Of a stretch of 64,000 bases of DNA, positions 56,421 through 64,000 are shown piece by piece. Origin of the DNA: Siphonodentalium dalli (lineage: Eukaryota > Mollusca > Scaphopoda > Gadilida > Siphonodentaliidae). Below the pieces are notes generated by a model. The model was not told where the DNA came from and did no database searches. It saw only the letters and a list, made by a program, of their open reading frames with translations. A program made the translations under genes and the position numbers. The number at the start of each line of letters is the position of its first letter. The first letter of the stretch is position 1. Location of the stretch: NCBI GenBank assembly GCA_032622095.1, contig CP136064.1:262797863-262861862 (forward strand), read 5' to 3'.

Positions 56421-59400
56421 CACCCCAAACAATGGTGGAAATCGGCCCAGCGGATACCGAGATACAGGTTCAAGGTCATTTGAAAGGTCAAGATCACGCT
56501 GGGTGGGACGGAATTTATTGGCATCCCCATCTACAACAATACCCCAAAAATGGTGGAAATCGGCAGAGCGGATCCCGAGATACGGTTTCAATGTAATTTG
56601 AAAGGTCAAGGTCATTTTGAAAATGTTTGGCTACCCGAACTATCCCTACCTACGAAATTTCATCCCGATCGTCCCATCGCATTCCGAGATACAGAGTCAA
56701 GGTCATTTGAAGGTCAAGGTCACGCCGCACGGGCATCTGGGTGGGACGAAATGCATTGGCATTCCCATCTACACCAACACCCCAAAAATGGTGAAAATCA
56801 GCCCAGCGGATACCGAGATAAAGGTTCAAGATCATTTGAAAGATCAAGGTCACGCTACTACCCGTTGAACATATTTGGCTACCCGAACCATCCCTACCTA
56901 CGAAATTTTATCCCGATCATCCCATCAGATCCTGAGATAGAGAGTCAAGGTCATTTGAAGGCCAAGATCACGTCGCACGGGCATCTCGCTGGGACGAAAT
57001 TTATTGGCATCCCCATCTACACCAACACCCCGAAAATGGTGGTAATCGGCCCAGCGGATACCTAGATACAGGTTCAATGTCATTTGAAAGGTCAAGGTCA
57101 CGCCGCACGGGCATCCGAGCGTAACGAAATGGCTCGGCGCCTCACACTGCCCCTACATACCAAATTGGTCCAAATCGGCCCAGCAGGAGCCGAGATACAG
57201 GTTGAAGGTCACCGGTTTGAAGGTCAAGGTCACTCCGCACGGGCAAACGGATAAGCCCATGTTGTCCTCTTTTCGAGTCCATCGCGGCCACACAGACACA
57301 CACACACACTCCTCAAATATATAATAGATATCTTCACAGTGTATAAACCGTACAAACATTAAATCGGAAGTTGTTTTCGAAAAGACAAAAAATGCTATTT
57401 TTAGAACGTAAATGTGACAGAAATGTCACAACAACACCACAAAATCCAGGTTTCAGACGGACACACGGTTGCACCACATCTACATACACATTTGCCGATC
57501 GTAAGCGAGCTCCATTCGAGCGAAAGACTCTGTTTAATAGATCAAAATGGCCTTTGATCACTTCAGAAAATAATTTTCTCGCAAAATTTCCCTCTTCAAA
57601 TGTCATTTTAACACATATCCAGCATCTGTCGGAAATCCCACTATATTGCAACGGAAAGACCGTTATGTGTGTAACATATATGGACATGCCCTTGGCTCGA
57701 TTGTATTCAAAATTTGAACGTAGAGAGTATTTATTTGGACACCCCGCTCTCAGTCTATGTACGCCTAGTTGTTAAAGTTGATGATCACTAGTTGCCAAAA
57801 ATATGTACGCCAAGTTGTGATGGGTTTGTGTGCAAAGACGAACCCGTGAATTAGGTTTCCATATTAGAGATACTCGGTCTACCGATGGTCATTATTAACC
57901 TTCAATCACAAGAGGAAGTTACTGTTCCGCTCCACATCCGTTTTCCGATTCTGGGATAGGGACCCACTCCATCCAAACTGCGTCAAATGACTATTTTACT
58001 CAGTGTTCCTGATCTATCTTTTCATTATCATGATTATAGAAGCATTCCTACTTTTATATACCAACAGCACTGTAAAGTTTCAAAACAATTCTCCAATAAA
58101 TGTGGGCTGTAGGGTATGCTGATGGATTGACATTTTAAATCCAAGATGGCTGCAGGTGCCCATGTTTGTTTTAAACAAATTTTGGGGAACAATGGAGGCT
58201 CCCATTTAGAGGTCACGTCGAAGATCCATATGGAGTTCGGTGACGATTTGATGAGAAATGTGACCTGTAAAGTGTGCTAAAGGATTTGGTCATACAAAGA
58301 GTAAAATCCAAGATGGCCAAAATGGCAGCCATTTATTTTACAAAATTTGGAAAAAATCGAAGGCACCCATCGAGAGGTCTCAACGAAGATCCATTTAAAG
58401 GTTGGTAATGATCGGATGAGGGATAAGCTCTGCATGGTGTGTTAAAGGATTTAGTGATGCAAAGAGTAAAATGCAAGATGGCTGCCAGTGGCCATATTTT
58501 TCAAAAAAAATCATTCAAATTTGACAGCTCTCCTCGATCCATATACCGAATATTGTTGAAATCGGTCAAAGTTTGTTTTAACACATTTGTTTTATTTTAT
58601 TACAGATTTTTAATAGTCTATTTTTATTTGAAGAGTTAAAGGTACTCAATCCGAAATGTCTATTTCCTTGGCATCGGCGGTAAAAGATATTTGATCCGAG
58701 TCGAGGAACCGACCCATCAAAGCTCAGAGTAATCAGATCTCGATGTTTGAATTCTATTATTTTAATTTTAGGTGGCCCAGTAAATAGTCGACGAGAAGAC
58801 TTCTCTGAACAAATTGCGGATGAAGATGGATAACTCTAAAATCAAGTGACTTTTTTGTGTCAGATATTTGACAATAACATGTTTTGGGCAATTGTATACT
58901 ATAGTTGACTGTGATTAACAATATTTTTGGGCAATTACTCGATTCTTATAACTGAAGCGGCATTTGTTTTTAAATTGTTGTTGTTGGAATCTGATGATAT
59001 GGGGACCATCGAATCGGATTGAGTACCTTTACGTGAAGAGTTTACATTTATTTGAAGAATATATTATTGTGTTATGTTTTCGATTAAATGATTTTTAATA
59101 AAACTATTTAAATATGAGCCTTTCCATGCCAGTGTGCAATTATAGATCCTTGGTGAAAACATTTAGCAAGCTGACATTTTTATTACCCCTTGGTGTCATT
59201 CCTCATTATTAACTGCTGGTGAACTCAACCCCCCTACCAAGAGTTAAGTGCATACATATTACATAATTGAAGCATTCTTAAAACCTTTTTGTCCCATTAT
59301 TTTGAAGAAAAATGACTCTAGGAAAAACATTACAGGGACAGGGAAAATGTGTAAGCATGGCTGCAGAACCAACCACCGCCCCACCTAGTGTTCGAAAAAC

Positions 59401-61103
59401 AATTGCAGACCCCACCGTTGACGTATACAAATTCCATCACAGAATACAACATATTTCCTCAACCCCCAAATACAGTTTTGTTACATGCGGAGTCGAATAA
59501 AAGTAGCTAAGTGTTAATCGGAATACCTTGTTTGATTCAGGCAGAGTCTATACGTTCAATGCCGTGACATGTCGAAGACATAGTTATGTTTAAGTGGGTC
59601 GAAAGGAACATATCATTACTATACGATTCATGTACAACGTCGCAACTGGTATTGTCGTCGTACACAACTTGCCGGACATAGACTGAAGAGTGGGGTGTCC
59701 AAATAAATACTCTCTACTTTCAAATTGTGAATACACTCGAGCCAAGGGCATGTCCATATATAGTCTGGTCGATAAAAGGTTTGACCTAGAAAAAATTTGG
59801 ACTAAGTTGGTTTTTATTCCATTTTGAAGAGGAATATTTCCTCTACAACATATCCAAAATCCGCTAAAATCCGCTTTGAGCAAACTTTTTTACAGAGATT
59901 TTAAAAAATGCTCATTTTTCGACCTTGCGAAGTACGTTTTTCTACAATATCCCGCATCGGCGACACCAGGACGCATTAATCCTCCATCCGATATATACCA
60001 GTTTGTGTAAAAGAGTATAGGAGGCGAATAGAGTGACAAGGACAGAAAACAATGCATTCGCGGCGATGAAATGGCTGTCAAAATGGCCGCAACTACAATC
60101 CATGCTACGATGAAAGCAATATATTGGATAACCCCCTATAAGCGAAAATACACATTTGTAATTTACAAGAATGTTGTTATATATCTTTAAAGGCACACAT
60201 ATAATTAAAACAGATCTATCTGAATGATTTATCGATCACTGCTACGCACGTTAACCCAATAATTTACGTTCGGGTTTTCTTATTAGAATACATCCAACAG
60301 TCGGACCAAAATCAGTTATGTTGGGCATGGAACACACGAAGTAATATTTCGTCACACAGTGCGTGGTAGTTTCCTTTTGGAATGGTGATTAATTATTGAA
60401 TGTAAAGCAGAAACTGAAGTGTCCACCCTATCTGTGTAAATACTAGTTATATTTCCAGAATTTTCAACACTCTCCGTGACAATAAACCATACACGTATGT
60501 CGTAATGCTGATTATACTGTCAAGAAACACTTATCTCTTCAACAGAATAGTACCCTATCTCACTAGATCGAAGAGACTGTACATCGTACATTTTATTTAG
60601 TACTTATTTTCATGGTGCTCCCAAACCGGTTTCTTAGTAGTCAATTATGTTCAAATTACTTCAATCGACACTTTACAACATAAATATGTACAACGCAATA
60701 CACACTATTAGTTGTCAGTATCTTGTTGTTTGACATTATGTTACCATTGCCACCCATATACTTGCGGTAAATATCAGGTCATAAGCGTTTACAGTTATTA
60801 GTTCTGCGTTTACCATTCACTCAATGTTGCTATTTATGGTTTTGTATGCAGCAGATATGTGTAACATTAGGGAGAATGGGTAAACGCGGCGATGCGGTTG
60901 CAGAAAAGGTCGTACGTTTCGCGTATATGTGGCCTTAGTGCATTTAAGTGCACACAATTTCCAGGTATAAAGACAGTCTCTGCCATAGAGTATGTAGGCA
61001 ATTTGGGTTATGTTGAGAATTTATTGAAGATAGTCTATTGTAATCCTTTGTATTTTGATAAATTGCGTTCATGGTATACCACCATGTATTTGTGTGATAA
61101 AAA
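56421..61103. repeat. 4683-bp tandem unit 2
   Basis: Repeats unit 1 base for base apart from a handful of substitutions noticed by eye, for example 52250 G to T at 56933 and 52795 T to A at 57478. Its Helitron part begins at the same internal base, so it lacks the 56 bp carrying the hairpin and CTAG. The join reads GTGATAAAAA|CACCCCAAAC. Confidence 0.95.
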
Positions 61104-64000
61104 CACCCCAAACAATGGTGGAAATCGGCCCAGCGGATACCGAGATACAGGTTCAAGGTCATTTGAAAGGTCAAGATCACGCTGGGTGGGACGGAATTTA
61201 TTGGCATCCCCATCTACAACAATACCCCAAAAATGGTGGAAATCGGCAGAGCGGATCCCGAGATACGGTTTCAATGTAATTTGAAAGGTCAAGGTCATTT
61301 TGAAAATGTTTGGCTACCCGAACTATCCCTACCTACGAAATTTCATCCCGATCGTCCCATCGCATTCCGAGATACAGAGTCAAGGTCATTTGAAGGTCAA
61401 GGTCACGCCGCACGGGCATCTGGGTGGGACGAAATGCATTGGCATTCCCATCTACACCAACACCCCAAAAATGGTGAAAATCAGCCCAGCGGATACCGAG
61501 ATAATGGTTCAAGATCATTTGAAAGATCAAGGTCACGCTACTACCCGTTGAACATATTTGGCTACCCGAACCATCCCTACCTACGAAATTTTATCCCGAT
61601 CATCCCATCTGATCCTGAGATAGAGAGTCAAGGTCATTTGAAGGCCAAGATCACGTCGCACGGGCATCTCGCTGGGACGAAATTTATTGGCATCCCCATC
61701 TACACCAACACCCCGAAAATGGTGGTAATCGGCCCAGCGGATACCTAGATACAGGTTCAATGTCATTTGAAAGATCAAGGTCACGCCGCACGGGCATCCG
61801 AGCGTAACGAAATGGCTCGGCGCCTCACACTGCCCCTACATACCAAATTGGTCCAAATCGGCCCAGCAGGAGCCGAGATACAGGTTGAAGGTCACCGGTT
61901 TGAAGGTCAAGGTCACTCCGCACGGGCAAACGGATAAGTCCATGTTGTCCTCTTTTCGAGTCCATCGCGGCCACACAGACACACACACACACTCCTCAAA
62001 TATATAATAGATATCTTCACAGTGTATAAACCGTACAAACATTAAATCGGAAGTTGTTTTCGAAAAGAAAAAAAATGCTATTTTTAGAACGTAAATGTGA
62101 CAGAAATGTCACAACAACACCACAAAATCCAGGTTTCAGACGGACACACGGTTGCACCACATCTACATACACATTTGCCGATCGTAAGCGAGCTCCATTC
62201 GAGCGAAAGACTCTGTTTAATAGATCAAAATGGCCTTTGATCACTTCAGAAAATAATTTTCTCGCAAAATTTCCCTCTTCAAATGTCATTTTAACACATA
62301 TCCAGCATCTGTCGGAAATCCCACTATATTGCAACGGAAAGACCGTTATGTGTGTAACATATATGGACATGCCCTTGGCTCGATTGTATTCAAAATTTGA
62401 ACGTAGAGAGTATTTATTTGGACACCCCGCTCTCAGTCTATGTACGCCTAGTTGTTAAAGTTGATGATCACTAGTTGCCAAAAATATGTACGCCAAGTTG
62501 TGATGGGTTTGTGTGCAAAGACGAACCCGTGAATTAGGTTTCCATATTAGAGATACTCGGTCTACCGATGGTCATTATTAACCTTCAATCACAAGAGGAA
62601 GTTACTGTTCCGCTCCACATCCGTTTTCCGATTCTGGGATAGGGACCCACTCCATCCAAACTGCGTCAAATGACTATTTTACTCAGTGTTCCTGATCTAT
62701 CTTTTCATTATCATGATTATAGAAGCATTCCTACTTTTATATACCAACAGCACTGTAAAGTTTCAAAACAATTCTCCAATAAATGTGGGCTGTAGGGTAT
62801 GCTGATGGATTGACATTTTAAATCCAAGATGGCTGCAGGTGCCCATGTTTGTTTTAAACAAATTTTGGGGAACAATGGAGGCTCCCATTTAGAGGTCACG
62901 TCGAAGATCCATATGGAGTTCGGTGACGATTTGATGAGAAATGTGACCTGTAAAGTGTGCTAAAGGATTTGGTCATACAAAGAGTAAAATCCAAGATGGC
63001 CAAAATGGCAGCCATTTATTTTACAAAATTTGGAAAAAATCGAAGGCACCCATCGAGAGGTCTCAACGAAGATCCATTTAAAGGTTGGTAATGATCGGAT
63101 GAGGGATAAGCTCTGCATGGTGTGTTAAAGGATTTAGTGATGCAAAGAGTAAAATGCAAGATGGCTGCCAGTGGCCATATTTTTCAAAAAAAATCATTCA
63201 AATTTGACAGCTCTCCTCGATCCATATACCGAATATTGTTGAAATCGGTCAAAGTTTGTTTTAACACATTTGTTTTATTTTATTACAGATTTTTAATAGT
63301 CTATTTTTATTTGAAGAGTTAAAGGTACTCAATCCGAAATGTCTATTTCCTTGGCATCGGCGGTAAAAGATATTTGATCCGAGTCGAGGAACCGACCCAT
63401 CAAAGCTCAGAGTAATCAGATCTCGATGTTTGAATTCTATTATTTTAATTTTAGGTGGCCCAGTAAATAGTCGACGAGAAGACTTCTCTGAACAAATTGC
63501 GGATGAAGATGGATAACTCTAAAATCAAGTGACTTTTTTGTGTCAGATATTTGACAATAACATGTTTTGGGCAATTGTATACTATAGTTGACTGTGATTA
63601 ACAATATTTTTGGGCAATTACTCGATTCTTATAACTGAAGCGGCATTTGTTTTTAAATTGTTGTTGTTGGAATCTGATGATATGGGGACCATCGAATCGG
63701 ATTGAGTACCTTTACGTGAAGAGTTTACATTTATTTGAAGAATATATTATTGTGTTATGTTTTCGATTAAATGATTTTTAATAAAACTATTTAAATATGA
63801 GCCTTTCCATGCCAGTGTGCAATTATAGATCCTTGGTGAAAACATTTAGCAAGCTGACATTTTTATTACCCCTTGGTGTCATTCCTCATTGTTAACTGCT
63901 GGTGAACTCAACCCCCCTACCAAGAGTTAAGTGCATACATATTACATAATTGAAGCATTCTTAAAACCTTTTTGTCCCATTATTTTGAAGAAAAATGACT
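61104..64000. repeat. 4683-bp tandem unit 3, cut by the window end
   Basis: The first 2897 bp of a third unit. Private differences include 61610 (A to T relative to unit 1) and an A-run change in GAAAAGAAAAAAAATGC (about 62065). The array continues beyond the window, so copy number is unknown. Confidence 0.95.

Noticed and set aside
1-64000. tRNA and rRNA genes
   Set aside because: No internal promoter boxes in a cloverleaf context and no rRNA core motifs were recognised by eye; a covariance-model search would be needed to exclude short or odd RNA genes.

Overview
The window is lophotrochozoan-like nuclear DNA, most probably from a mollusc. It is AT-rich and gene-poor, its genes have GT-AG introns, and there is no sign of operons. 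The assignment rests on an intronless Toll-like receptor with a single cysteine cluster, an intron-split isopenicillin-N-synthase-like 2-oxoglutarate oxygenase, a jockey/CR1-like retroelement tail of the kind common in mollusc genomes, and many Helitrons, TTAA and TAA MITEs and minisatellites. The species cannot be named from the sequence.

Two loci carry recognisable intact coding sequence. (1) A + strand 2OG-Fe(II) oxygenase has five 3' exons at 6671-6784, 9006-9120, 10474-10559, 13218-13328 and 25255-25434. Splice phases agree, the Fe ligands (HxD...H) and the RxS 2OG-binding motif are present, and the stop is at 25432-25434. The N-terminal exons were not found. A decayed copy of the second exon lies at about 3565-3633. 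(2) A - strand Toll-like receptor (33328-35826) has signal peptide, LRRs, LRRCT, membrane segment and TIR in one exon, and sits between two copies of a ~270-bp direct repeat. A retroelement tail (40558-41250) and a decayed reading frame (19144-19515) are the other coding traces.

Layout: 0.6-1.2 kb MITE; 2.8-3.4 kb CpG-rich palindromic repeat; 3.7-5.3 kb one Helitron nested in another; 5.7-25.4 kb the oxygenase gene and its introns, which hold TTAA MITEs, a 41-bp satellite, a ~5.8-kb foldback (16596-22367) and a 31-bp satellite bounded by inverted repeats (22673-24420); 26-29 kb MITEs and a 27-bp satellite; 29.8-31.8 kb a TAA-flanked Harbinger-like element; 32.2-37.7 kb the TLR and its flanking repeats; 38-49 kb satellites, retroelement tail, ~350-bp GCCAT-rich repeats and a TTAA MITE; 49.78-52.65 kb three non-autonomous Helitrons joined head to tail; 51.74-64 kb a near-identical tandem array with a 4683-bp period whose junction lies inside the last Helitron.

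The most unusual structure is the right-hand 14 kb. Precise CTAG|TC junctions link three Helitrons, and a 4683-bp unit made of a Helitron lacking its 3' tip plus ~3.78 kb of flank is repeated at least 2.6 times. Each unit carries eight exact TCAAGGTCA motifs, the extended half-site used by ERR/SF-1/FTZ-F1 nuclear receptors.
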